From: Dugong dugon | Taxonomy: Eukaryota; Chordata; Mammalia; Sirenia; Dugongidae | DNA: 64,000 nt | NCBI GenBank assembly: GCA_030035585.1 | Contig: CM057462.1 | Span: 141,758,734 to 141,822,733 of the forward strand | Direction of reading: 5' to 3' | Shown: one piece after another, positions 40,949-52,545 of the stretch | Layout: each line of letters starts with the position of its first letter | How positions within the stretch are numbered: position 1 is the stretch's first letter | Translations under genes and position numbers: made by a program | Notes under the pieces: generated by a model | Database searches by the model: none | Told to the model about the DNA's origin: nothing | The model's input: only the letters and a program-made list of their open reading frames with translations

Positions 40949-43533
40949 AGTCAGGACATACCAAGATTATAACGTCTCTAAATACCTGAAAAGTAAATAA
41001 ATTCACATAGTAATAATTGACATAGTTAAGTGGTGTGAATTATCCAGTCAAACCATTGGCTTTGAGGTTAGATTCAAAAAAGGAAGTTGCGGCCAAGTTA
41101 GCAATAAAGAAATAATAAAATTATGGCGTAATATTACTGGTTTGCTGTCTAATATTAGGCAAAAATGTAAGAGGAAATACTAACATATAAATTTTGACCC
41201 AGAGAGAATCAGACGATTCTCTTGATTTTGACTACGCATTCCATGTAATTTATAACATATTAAATAAACCTTTCCTTTGTATAATTTTTTTTTTTCTCAA
41301 GCCATGTGGCTTGGTTTTCAACTCAGGATTTTTATTCTAATGAGAGGCTGAACCTTTGTCTTTGAGGTAGATTACAGAAAGAATAAATTAACGCTTTAGT
41401 TCAGAAATAAAAATTCTTATTTTTAAGAAACCCAATTCTTTATTTTATATATTATTTAACATTAAAGCTCCTAAAAATCTCATAAATTAAACTTTAGTCA
41501 GACACATAAAGCTTTTGACCATATTAAATGAATTTCTTTTTAGTAAACTCCTTAAACATTGTCTTTGTTCCATATCTCTTATAGTACATCTTTTTAAAAT
41601 GGCAAAAATGAACACACTCATTAGCAGACCCAAATATATATATATGTATATATATATCCTTTTTTGTGTTATAAAAAGCAAAAATATGTAAACTTAAATC
41701 ATGATGAATATCTATTTACTCAATTTAATATCTGTAAGTTACCTAAAAGGTCTTGGAAATTATTTTAAGCATGTATACCATAAAGCATAACTGTTAAAAT
41801 GAAGTTTGTTTAAACATACTAAGTTTTTATTCAACTTTTACTATTTCTCTTATTTTCCTCAATCTAATTTTAGCTGTTAAAGATTTTATCCACCAGCTTT
41901 GAAAATCACAAAGTCTCTGTTCAGGTGACAAATTCATTGATACAGATACAACCTTAAGTCTCTGGCTATGGGTGAAAACATTTTTCTAGGCCATTTTAGG
42001 TACGTCTCATTGTGATTCCTATTTTTCGCTTTTAGACTTTTCCTGCAATAGGTAGAACTTCACAGTTCTCTTATGATTGGGATCCAGCCCAATTTTTTTT
42101 TTATTTTCTTTTGTCTTAAAAGTCTTCACTTATTTGGAAGGGGTCTTTTAAAAACTTTTCTGAAGCTATATGGCTTCATAGACTGGGGGTTGGGGAGGCC
42201 TGATCCTACCACATCCTCATCTCTTGACTCAGGAAAGACAAGATTAGGTCATCCCAATTCATTTACATATGTTTAGGCTGACCTAGCAATTTTGAAAAGC
42301 TATTTACCTAGTAAAAGCCAAAACTCTTTAACAATTTTGTAAATAAATCCATCAATTTTGGCTAGGGAGACTGGGAGCTGGGGAGCCCTGATCTTTCCCC
42401 ACCCTCGATTTCTTGACTCAATTCACAGAAAAAAAACAAAAAACACCAGGTTCTAGATAAAATTTATTAACTTGCCAGAGCCAGAGATGGAGGAATATTA
42501 GACCTTTTGACAAAATTTAAGCATCAAGTAAAAGTTCCCCAAAAAGGGAAAGACAGGATAACACGAATGGAAGCTCATTTTCCCAAAATGGCCACTGAAA
42601 TTTCAAATTGCTTCTAGTATATTCAGTTTATATTGTTTTAAAATATGAACCCTAAACCAGTGTTTCAGTAACAGAGAGGGTGGGGGTAGTGAGGAATTCA
42701 GGTTCATTTATCAAAAATGTTAAGCTCTACATTCAAGCTTTTTGTTTTCTTTCTTTTGAACTTAATTCATTCTGCTGGTTAGAGACCTAGTCTCTTATTT
42801 TAGACCTTAAATTTACTAGTTCCTTCAATTGGAAAGTATTTTAAAGTAGCTACTGAAGATTAATTTTAATATTGTGATTCTTTATTGAGAAACAAGTTCA
42901 TAAAATAGGTATAGAGTTACCGCTTCTCCATGTGAATTTCATAAAACAGGTCAGGAGATGCCACTTACCCCTGAGAGTTTGGCAAAGCAGAGCACAATTT
43001 CTCCTGTTTTCTCTAGTGCTTTACCCTGTCTCAAGACCACCTTATGCTGTCACGAGAGTCTTAACGCTTGTGATGAGCGCTGGCAACTTCCCTAATGGCT
43101 TTTACTGGTCGAACTGTGCCCTAATTTTGCCATTTATAGTGACCCAGAGCTCTTTGGAAATAGAATTACCTCTTTAATGTTTCAAGTGCCTGAATCCAGA
43201 CTAAACTGCAGTTCACCAAAAGAGTTATTAAATGTCACTCTTTACCAAACAATCAAGAAAAATCTAAAAAAGATTCTCCTAATCATACAACTGGTTTTCA
43301 AAAGAAATATCCAAACAAAACTTAACAAAATATGAGAAAGAGAAGAAAAAGAACAAGCAAAGGTTCGTTTTTCAAGAGCATGTACTTTGTCAGCGTCAAA
43401 GGGACATGGGGTGCGAACACATGGGTCCAAAAGATAGGACCCCTTTTTGCTGGCTTCTGCTCCATAGTCCAGGTCTCCTCCAGGTTGACTGGATTCATGG
43501 TTTTAGAATCTCTGCAATGACTACACCACTAAC
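40949..43533 (-). other. ERV internal sequence, no readable genes
   Basis: AT-rich, assigned to the ERV only because it lies between the two LTRs. No long frame or known motif seen. A short (TA)n run lies near 41635-41656. Confidence 0.4.
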
Positions 43534-43859
43534 TGTTGCAGGGTGAAAACACCACAAAGTTTAGTAAAGCAAAAAGAAAGGTTTTATTCAGCATATATTT
43601 AAAGAGGCAAAATTAGAAAATGGACAAGCATGCTGCTAGAGCCATGTCTGTCGAAGTCTCTGTTCCCAGTTCTTAAGGATGCATCTTAGCAGGCTACATT
43701 CTTGGATCTCTTGAACAGTCCCTATTCTCTGGATACACACACACATTCACACAATCTAATCTGCGGTACTGGCCTTTTATGCTGTCAATGGTCAATTCTT
43801 CCTGCTTCTTGGGACTCTTCTAAGGGCTTGCCTAGGTACTTACCAAACAATGCCTCCCA
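43534..43859 (-). repeat. LTR-like block inside the ERV leader region
   Basis: 326 bp starting TGTTGCAGGG and ending CCTCCCA on the + strand, so TG...CA ends on either strand. On the minus strand it has AATAAA near 43586. No matching target duplication was found, so the boundaries are tentative. Possibly a solo LTR of another family. Confidence 0.4.
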
Positions 43860-44008
43860 TGGAGTCTTCTTTTGAGGCCAGGTGGATCGGCTTTCAGGGC
43901 TGCACCAAGGTTTTTGGAGAAATCTGGTGGCAACAGACACTGGGGCCCGTCTGTTGTCTAATCCACTTCAGAAACCGAACAGATGACTCCTGGCTGGCTC
44001 GCCAGAAA

Positions 44009-44387
44009 TATTACCAGGTGAAAACCCCAGGTTCTTGCTTGACATAACTCGTATTGGTCAATAAATGAGAGACTGAGGTAGGAAGGCAGAAAAGTACCTT
44101 TATTTCATTGGTCAAGGAAAAGGAGTTGGTCGGAGCTGCCACCACTAAGACAGCTCCCTGAAAGGAGAGATTTACTTTTAAGGGGTTTACAAGTAGAGAG
44201 TTCATACGAGTTATGTCAGCAACATTCTTATTATATTATGCAGGTGCAATGAGGTTTATATATAACTTCCAAACAAAGAAAGCAGGATTTTAATGCAAAA
44301 CTGTGGAAAAGGAAGCCCAGCAAAGAAAACAGGATTTTTAATGTAACACTGTGGGGGAGGAAGACAAGCAAAGAAAACAGGATTTTT
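44009..44387 (-). repeat. ERV 5' LTR (antisense), first part, interrupted by L1-C
   Basis: Matches the 35150-35716 LTR from 'taccaggtgaaaacccc' through 'aaggagttggtcggagctgc' to tandem units containing 'gcaaagaaaacaggattttt'. The LTR resumes at 49721 after the L1. The minus-strand sequence just beyond its end carries a primer-binding-site-like stretch, so this is the 5' LTR of the provirus to its left. Confidence 0.7.
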
Positions 44388-44391
44388 TTTT

Positions 44392-45098
44392 AATGTATAT
44401 TTATAGTACAGATTTTAACCACTATAAAGTTCAGAGATGATACAATAATGAAAACTAGAATATTCTTTTTTTTTTGTTTTTTAGTGTCTTCAAACAACAA
44501 TAAACATATATTATTTAAGCTTCTGTGGGTCAGGAATTTGAAGGTGGCTTAGTTGTGTGGTTCTGGCTCATAGCCTCTCACAAGATTGCAGTCAAGACAT
44601 TAGCCAGGGCTGCAGTCATCTGAGGACTCAAATGGGGATGGAAGATCCCTTTCCAAGTTGGTGCTTTCTGTTGGTAGGAGACCTTAGTTCCTCTGCACAT
44701 GGATATCTCAGTAGGGCTGCCTGAGTGTCCTGAGAAAGCAGTGGCTAGCTTCCTTCACAGCACGCAATCTAAGAGAGAGCAAGGAGGAAGCTGCAATGTT
44801 TTTCCCTATGTAGCCTCAGAAGGAAAACATTGTCACTTCCTCAGTATTCTATTGGTCACACAGACTATCCATGGTTCAGTGTGGAAGGGTACACAAAGGT
44901 GTGTATACCAGGAAACAAGGATCATTGGGGTCACTTGGAAGCTGGCTACTACAACTGTCTATCTTGTTGTTCATGTCAGGAATCTGAGAGTCATCTTTGA
45001 CATCTACTCTCTCCATCACCTTCAGTCAATATCAGTCCAGATTACCTCATCTATACCTTGACTCTACCTACTGATACCACTCTAAGTCACCATCTCTA
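44392..45098 (-). other. Transduced 3' flanking DNA, including an old repeat
   Basis: Non-L1 sequence between two poly(T) tracts. It contains from about 44487 an old repeat with 'gtgtcttcaaacaacaataa' and 'ctgtgggtcaggaatttgaa', whose class I do not assign. No gene. The short T tract at 44383-44391 overlaps the target duplication. A TATAAA-type variant poly(A) signal lies near it on the minus strand. Confidence 0.6.
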
Positions 45099-46653
45099 TT
45101 TTTTTTTAAATTGTACTTTAGATGAAGATTTACAGAACAAACTAGCTTCTCATTAAATAATTAGTGCACATATTGTTTTATGACATTGATAACAACCCCA
45201 CAACATGTCAACACTTTCCCTTATCAACCTTGGGTTCCTTATGACCAGCTGCCAGTCCCCTCCTACCTTCTAATCCTTGCCTCTGGGCTGGTGTGCCCCT
45301 TTAGTCTCATTTTGTTTATGGACATTCTAATCTTTGCCTAAAGGGTGAACCTCAAGAGTGACTTCATTACTGAGTTAAAAGGGTGTCTGGGGGCCATACC
45401 CTCAGCGTTTCTCCAGTCTCTGTCAGACCAGTAAGTCTGGTCTTTTTTTTGTTAGTTAGAATTTTGTTCTACATTTTTCTCCAGCTCTGTCCAGGACCCT
45501 CTGTTGTGATCCCTGTCACAGCAGTCAGTGGTGGTAGCCAGGCACCATCTGGTTGTACTGGACTCAGTCTGGTGGAGGCCATAGTAGTTGCTGTCTATTA
45601 GTCCTTTGGACTAATTTTTCCCTTGTGTATTTAGTTTTCTTCATTCTCCCTTGCTCCTGAAGAGGTGAGACCACTGGAGTATCTTAGATGGTTGCTCACA
45701 GGTTTTTAAGACACCAGACATACTCACCAAAGTAGAATGTAAAACATTTTCTTTATAAACTATGTTATGCCAATTGAGCTAGATGTTCCCAGAGACTATG
45801 GTCCCCACAGCCCTCAGCCCAGTAATTTGGTCCCTCAGAGAGTTTGGGTGTGTCTATGGAGTTTCTGTGACCTTGCCTTGAACAAATTGTGTGCATCTAT
45901 TGCTATAAATTGTCCTCTGAGTACTGCCTTTGCTGTGTCCCAAAGGTTTTGGTATGATGTGTTTTCATTCTCCTTTGATGCTTGGAATTTTTTATTCCAT
46001 CTTTGATTTCTTCTATTACCCAGTCATTTCTAAGCACGGTGTTATTCAGTTTCCATGTAACTGATTTTTTTCTTTGTTCTTCCTGTTGTTAATTTCTAAT
46101 TTGATGGCATTGTGATCAGAGAAGATACTTTGTATTATCCCAATATTTTGGATTTTCTTGAGAATTGCTTTGTGGCCTAACATGTGGTCTATTCTGGAGA
46201 ATATTCCATGTGTGTTGGAAAAGAATGTGAACTTTGCAGGTGTTGGGTGGAGTGTTCTATATATGTCTATGAGTTCAAGTTGACTGATTGTGGCCTTTAG
46301 ATCTTCTGTATCTTTGTTGAGTTTCTTTCTAGATATTCTGTAGTTTACCGAGAGTGGTGTGTTGAAGACTTCTATTGTTACTATGGAACTGTTCGTTTCT
46401 CTTTTCAGTGCTGTAGAATTTGTTTTATGTATTTTGGAGCCCTGTCATTGGGCTCCAATAAACATAGATGTTTATTATGGTTATGTCTTCATGATGGATC
46501 ATCCCTTTAATCATTATATAATGCCCTTCTTTGTCTTTTATGGTGGATTTTGTTTTAAAGTCTATTTTATCTGAGATTAATATTGTCATTCCTGCTCTTT
46601 TTTGGGTAGCTGTTTGCTTGATATTTTTTTCCATCATTAGATTTTTAATAAAT

Positions 46654-47067
46654 TTATGTTTTTGTTTCTAAGTTGTGTCTCTTGTAGACAGCATATTGAT
46701 GGATCCTGTTTTTTCTTATCCATTCTGTCACTTTCTGTCTCTCTGTGGGTGCATTTAGGCCATTTACATTCAGTGTAATTATTGATAGGTGTGAGTTTAT
46801 TGCTGTCATTTTGTAGTGCTTTTTTTGTGGTGCTGACGTTTTCTTTGTTCCTGTTACTCTCCTGTGCTGATTTCCTTTTGTTTGTGGATTTTTTTTCATT
46901 TCTTTTGTTTTTGTAGGTTTTGTTTTTATGGAGACTTTATGTTTTTCTTCTTTATTTTGCTGAGTAGGTTTGTTAGCTTTCTTTGTGGTTATCTTGAAAT
47001 TTACCCTTATCTTCCTATGTTTGAACAAGTCTTTTTTTACTTGGTATTGCCTTGCCTTCCTCTCCAT
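46654..47067 (-). pseudogene. L1-C spacer frame fused in frame to the ORF2 N-terminus
   Basis: 137 codons. The first 86 are the lysine-rich spacer frame (RKARQYQVKKDLFKHRKIR, EKHKVSIKTK, TKPTKTKEMKKN). Codon 87 is the normal ORF2 start (ATG at 46807-46809), followed by MTAINSHLSIITLNVNGLNA. The frame then stops early in the endonuclease domain, after HNLETKT. Compare L1-A, where the spacer frame ends in an ATGA overlap with ORF2. Confidence 0.6.
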
Positions 47068-47234
47068 TAGAAAGTTCTCTACCTACACCATTTATTCCCT
47101 CTTTTATTGTTCTGATGTTGTCATTTACAGATTAACCTCTCTCGTTCCTTGTTGTAAATCTTTTAGTTTTCAATAGTCCTTGGGAGTTCATTTCATAGGT
47201 TGGTATCTGGCTGGTGTGATCTTGCATCCTAGAT

Positions 47235-48252
47235 TCAGGCTGTAACCTGATGTTGTTTGTTCTCAAACTGAAGGACTCCCTTTAATAATTCTTGTAAGTT
47301 TTTTTTTTTTTTTTTTACATATTCCCTTAATTTCTGTTTATCTAGAAGTGTCCTAATTTCACCATCATATTTGAACGAGTGTTTTGCAGGATATATTATT
47401 CTTGGTTGGCAATTCTTTTCTTTCAAGGTTTTATATATGTCATCCCATTGCCTTCTTGCCTGCATGGTTTCTGCTGAGTAATCAGAGCTTAGTTTATTGT
47501 TTCCCGTCTGTATGTGACTTTTCGTTTTTCTCAAGCTTCTCTCAGGATTCTTTCTTTGTCTTCGGTTTTAGCAAGTGTGATTATGATGTGCCTTGGTGAT
47601 TTTCTTTTGGGGTCTATATCTGCATGGGGCTCCTTGAGCTTCTTGGATGCCCAACTTTTCATCTTTCATGAAATTAGGGAAGTTTTCTGTCAGTGATTCT
47701 TCAGTGATCTTCTCTGTGTTTTCCATTTTCTCCCCCTGTTCTGGAACTCTGATCACTAGGAAATTTTTGTTTTGATTGTATGCTACATAATTCTCAGAGT
47801 TTCTTCATTTTTTTCATTCTTTTTTCTGATTTTTTTCCTCAAATAAAGTTGTATCCAGGTATTTGTCTTCAATTTCACTGATTCTATTTTCCATTGTTTC
47901 AAACCTGCTCCTGAGTCCTTCTATAGCACTGTCCATTTATGAAATCTTGTTGTTTACCTTTTGGATTTCTAATTGTTGCTTTTGTATGATTTCTAGTTGT
48001 GAATTTATTTTATGATTTTTCTTCCTGTATTATTTTCCCAAAATTTTCCATTGTTTTGTCTGTATTTTCCATAATTTTGTCTGCCTTTTCCATGAATTTG
48101 TCTATTTTTTCTTCACATTTGTCTGCTTTTTGCTTCAACTCTTGGATAGCTCTGAATATTAGAGATTTGAATTCTCTATCAGATAGTTCCAGTGCATTTT
48201 CTTCTACTAGAAAGTCATCTGGTGTTTTATTTTGAAAGCCTCCTGGAACCAT
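47235..48252 (-). pseudogene. L1-C ORF1, broken
   Basis: N-terminal piece 48252-48010 (VPGGFQNKTPDDFLVEENAL, coiled-coil start), middle piece 47756-47568 (RVPEQGEKMENTEKITEESL, RRM region) and C-terminal piece 47534-47235 (RIIYPAKHSFKYDGEI). Frameshifts and stops separate them. Confidence 0.85.
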
Positions 48253-49720
48253 CCTGTCCTGTATTTTTAAATATGTTTTGATATTGTCTGCTATCTTCAG
48301 GACATTCAGTAGTTATTTTCCTCATTTATTGATTGTAAATTTGTTTCATCCTGCTTTTTTGTTTTATTTGGTTATGTTTGAGCAGGCAGGTTATACATTC
48401 TTTGTTGTTTGCTTGTCTATGGGCAGGATACTTTTCACCTCTTTGTCCAATGGGCAGAGCCAGTCACTCAGCCATGGTGCAGCAGGGCAGGTCCAGTTGA
48501 AGGGAGGGGGGCTGGGATGGGTTGTTTGTGGCACATACAGGGGCTGACAGAGCAGGCTAGGGGTTAGTACAGGACAGGTTCTTGTAGGCCATGCCTGTGC
48601 TCCTCAGGGGTGTGATGTTCAGTGAATAGTGCATACAGGCAAGAGAGAGGGAGAAGGTTGTTATGTGTGGTGATAAGTTGGGCATGGGAAAGAAGAGAAA
48701 GAGGAAAAAGAAACAGGGGCCGAAAAAAAGAAAATAGTGCTGACGGAGCCTGCTGTTAGAGTGGAGAGACGAGCAAATAGGAAATGAAGAAAAACAAAAA
48801 GGAAAAAAAAAGAGAAAATGAAAGAAAATAAATCAATTTTAAAAAAGAAGAAAATGCCCCCCAGGATTCCCACCAGCAACCAGGAAAGTGGCTCCCAGGC
48901 CTCGGGACACAGCCCTTATAGAAGGGGCAGAGATGGCACATAGCACCAGGTATTCAGGAGACAGGAAAAGAAGGAAACTAGACAGAGACAAGAAACAGAA
49001 ATGAAGAAAAAAAAAAAAAAGGAAAAAAAGAAAAAGAAAACAAAATAAAACAAAAAAAGTCCCATGGGATCCCACCAGCATGGTGGAACAGACCACAGGG
49101 AAACAGATTCCCAGTTGAGCAGTGCTTCACAGCCTGTCAAGAAGAAACAAAGATGGCACACGGAGCCAGGTGTTCAAGATAAGGGGGGCGGGAGGAGAGA
49201 CAGGGAAGAAACCAAAAGCTGAAAAAAGAAACACCTGTAACAAAGAAATGGCACAGAAGGAGCCAGCTGGTGTGGGTGAGGTGAATCCAAGCGGCACAGA
49301 ACCAGTTCCTTCCAGCTGAGCTACCCTGACCTACTGTGAAGCAGCTGAGGCTGAGCAGTGGGAAGAAAGATGGGTGGTGGGAAAGTGTGTATTGCTGATT
49401 AGCTAGTGCTCTGTCTCCTGCTGGGGAGCACCGTAAAGCTACTCTCCCATACTCCCTGTCCGCCAATCTCCGATAGGAGCCCAAGATGGTGAATCTGTGC
49501 TGCGTTAGCTGATAAGCGACCTCTGATCCATATCTCTCCTTGCTCTCTGTTTTTTGTCAGTTTCTTATACCATTCGGTGCTTGGTTGAGTTCTTTAGCTC
49601 TTCATTTCACCCTTAGAGTTCCAGGATTGACGTTTGTCTCTGTTTTACTTAGTTTTTCAGGTCTCTGCAGTGGAGGGAGAGTGTAGTGCTTCTGTCTATA
49701 GTGCCATGTTGGCTCCGCCC

Positions 49721-49833
49721 AAGAAAACAGGATTTTTAATGCAAAGCTACTTGAAGCCGTGTCATATTTCCAACAAATGTTTGATATTTCACAGACATCT
49801 CAAAATTAACATATTCAAACTGGAATCTTCATT
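49721..49833 (-). repeat. ERV 5' LTR, second part, truncated
   Basis: Resumes at 'aagaaaacaggatttttaat' and continues 'gcaaagctacttgaagcc', as in the 3' LTR at 35524. Similarity is lost by about 49760. The remaining bases to 49833 are unassigned. Confidence 0.55.
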
Positions 49834-50200
49834 TAAAAAAATTATTTTGTTTTAGGTGAAAGTTTACACAGCAAATTAGTTTCTTATTAAGCAATTAATA
49901 CACAAATTGTTTTGTGACATTGGTTGCCATCCTCACTAAGTGTCGACATTCTCCCCTTCTTGACCTCGAGTACCCCATTTCCATTCATCCAGTTTTCTTT
50001 CCCTTTGTGCCTTCTTGCCTTTGCTTTTGCACGGTATGCCTATTTACTGTTGTATACATGGTTGAAATACACATTATTGTTTACTTTGTAGGCTTGTCTG
50101 ATCTTTGGCTGAAGGGTGAACTTCAGGACTGATCTCAGCACTGAATTAAAAAGGTGTCTGGGGACCATAGTCTTGGGATTTCTCCACTCTTTTCAGACCA
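49834..50200 (-). mobile_element. L1 3' UTR fragment, antisense
   Basis: Begins 'aaaaaaattattttgtttta' then 'ggtgaaagtttacacagc', the L1 3' end recurring in this window. It stops near 'cagaccagtaagc'. A 5'-truncated insertion of about 370 bp. Confidence 0.85.
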
Positions 50201-52530
50201 GTAAGCCACTGCCACTGTCCACTTTTGAGTGGTGCCTGTGTATCATGCAGAACCATCTGTACACCAGTCATGAGTTTTCTCTTCCTCAGTCAACTAGTCA
50301 TAAGGAAATCCCCAAGAAGCAATAGGTACAGACTGAGAGAATAAAGGTAATGTGACAGGAGTGGAAATCATGGGCATTTGGGCCACTTCCTCATGCAACT
50401 TACTTGTGCCTTCAGTTTGTGCTCATCTATACCACTTCCATTTAATGATGGAGTGCTGCTGTGTACACCCAATTTTATGACTCCTTGGGTCAGACAACAC
50501 CCAGTTCATGACCCAAAGGCTGCATGGTGACTTGGTGGCCCATGGTTAAGTATTCTCTGCTAAGGACCAAGAAAAAGTCAAATGCTATTTCTCAAAAGGA
50601 GAGTAGTCATCTGCAGAGGATGGCAGGGCTTTGCTCCAAAATCCTAAAGGTCTGTGTTGTAATTCTCCAAGAGGGGCCTGCCCAAAAGCCCAGACTGCAT
50701 CTATATCTGATTCAAGCACCATTGGATCAGCCAGCAGACGGTCCAAGTGGCAGAGCGCTTGCATGGCAGTCTGAATTTGTTGTAGAGCCTTCTCTTGGTC
50801 TTGTCCCCACTCAAAATTAGCAGCCTTTCCAGTACCTTGATAAAGAGGCTGGAGTTGCACACCCTAATGAAGGATATGTTGCCTACAAAATCCAAAGAGG
50901 CCCACTAGATTTTGTGCCTCCTTTTTAGTTGGGGAAGGAGCCAGATTAAATAACTTATCCTTCACTTTAGAAGGAACATCTTGACATGCCCCATACCACT
51001 GAACCTCTAAAAATTTCAGAGGTGGAAGGTGTCTGAATTTGTTTGGATTTATTTCCCACCCTCTAGCACATAAATATTTTACCAATAAGTCCACAGTCAA
51101 TGAAACTTCTTCCTTACTACGTCAAAACAGCATAATCTCATCAATGTAATGGGCCTATGTGACAACTTGTGGAAGGGAAAGGCAGTCAATGTCCTTGTGG
51201 ACTAAATTATGACATAGGGCTGGAGAGTTGAGTTAGCTCTGAAGTAGGACCCTGAAGGTATATTGTTGGCCTTGCAAGCCAAAGGCAAACTTTTGGTGGT
51301 CCTTCGAAACAGGTATGGAGAAAAAGACATTGGCTAGATCAACAGTTGCATACCAGGTACCAGGAGATGTATTAATTTGCTCAAGCAATGAAACTACGTC
51401 TGGAAAAACAGCTGCAATTAGTCACCACTTAGTTAAGTTTTCAATAATCCAATGTCATTCTCCAAGATTTATCTTTTTTTTTTTTTATTGTAAAGGCCAA
51501 CTAGGCGAGTTGAATGGGGTTGTGGTGGGACTCACCACCCCTGCATCCTTCAAGTTCTTGATGGTGGCAGTAATCTCCATAATCCCTTCAGGAATGCAGT
51601 ATTGCTTTTGGTTCACTATTTTCCTAGGTAGGGGAAGTTCTAATGGCTTCCACTTGGGTTTTCCTACCATAATAGCCCATATTCCATTTGTCATGGATCC
51701 AATGTGGGGGTTCTGCCAGTTACTGAGTATATCTATTCCAATTACGCATTCTGGAACTTGGGAAATCACTTCAGGATGGGTTTGGGGACCCACTGGACCT
51801 ACTGTGAAATGGATATGAGCTAAGACTCCATTAATAATCTGACCTCCACATGCCCCCACCCCTTACTGGTTGGCCAAAGTGACATTTTGTGGAATTAGTG
51901 GAAGTTCAGAGCCAGTAATCCCCCCAAATCTGATTATTTCCTGTTCCCCAATGAAAAGTCACTTTCATAAAACATAGATCCCTTTTGGAAAGGCTGGGAG
52001 AAAGATTAACATCATAAATTTTTGGCAGTGTAGTGAGGTCCTTCCTCAATGGTACATGGCCTCCCTTTCATTGAAGGGGTTGTGAGTCTTTAAACTCACT
52101 GAAGTCTGGGAATTGATTGAGGCGTTGTGACTCTCTGTTCTCGTGATTCCAGTTAGACTGTTGTTTACTTGACCTAGAATTCTTACACTTGTACAGATCA
52201 AGTAAATATTTAGTAAGTTTCCTATTTATTTCACTTCTAGTTACACCATGACTAAGTAGCCAACACCTACTTCATAGGAGTCAGAATATTCTGATTACTG
52301 CTTTGACTCTGCTGTCCATTATGATAACATGCCCACCTTGTCTTTGTTGGTTGAGTGCCACTACTTGGCCCCTACCATCACAGGGTCCAATCAGCCTCAT
52401 TGTAGTTAGGTGTCTTAACTCAGTTAGGGCAGTTCCCACAGTCAAATCTGACTTACATAGAAGAGCAATCACAGCAGTCTTTCAGGATGCTGCGGCTCCC
52501 TTCAAAAATTTGTTCCTCACCATTCTGGTA
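50201..52530 (-). mobile_element. Second ERV (ERV-2 of this window), pol-containing part
   Basis: Antisense ERV sequence with protease/RT and RT/RNase H remains (next entry). The gag-like part lies further right (53782-55460), consistent with a single antisense provirus split by an L1 insertion at 52546-53770. LTRs for it were not identified. Confidence 0.7.
50585..51859 (-). pseudogene. ERV-2 pol (protease/RT) remains, broken
   Basis: Upstream piece 51859-51485 spans the end of protease and start of RT ([20 protein letters not shown], then [17 protein letters not shown]). Piece 51100-50864 is the RT connection (PLKFLEVQWYGACQDVPSKV, TKKEAQNLVGLFGF), continuing in 50860-50585 (FEWGQDQEKALQQIQTAM, PLGFWSKALP). 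These match gammaretrovirus-like (class I) ERV pol proteins. The RT palm between 51485 and 51100 is frame-broken. Inactive. Confidence 0.8.
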
Positions 52531-52545
52531 AAAAGTTTGTCTCTG

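Larger units (their letters stand above)
35717..44008 (-). mobile_element. Internal region of a degraded endogenous retrovirus (ERV-1 of this window)
   Basis: Sequence between matching LTRs at 35150-35716 and 44009 onward. Read on the minus strand it starts with a leader next to 44008 ('tggcgagccagccaggag', a possible primer-binding site) and ends with env-like remains near 37000-36000. An RTE (37769-40940) and a short LTR-like block (43534-43859) interrupt it. Without these about 4.8 kb is left, less than a complete provirus, so gag and pol are largely deleted or unrecognisable. All coding parts are broken. Confidence 0.65.
44388..49720 (-). mobile_element. L1 (L1-C) with internal deletion and about 0.7 kb 3' transduction
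   Basis: Flanked by 17-bp copies AAGAAAACAGGATTTTT at 44371-44387 and 49721-49737. The L1 body is 45108-49720 (antisense): 3' UTR to about 45890, then directly mid-ORF2 from about 45893, then spacer, ORF1 and 5' UTR. About two thirds of ORF2 is deleted at the joint, where both sides read 'tgtg'. Left of the L1 3' UTR is a T9 tract (45099-45107), 707 bp of non-L1 DNA, and a second short T tract at the duplication. This is the structure of a 3' transduction. Confidence 0.8.

Noticed and set aside
48661..49161. Phe-rich minus-strand frames near 48700-49160
   Set aside because: A-rich 5' UTR of L1-C read in antisense; homopolymer runs create the Phe tracts.
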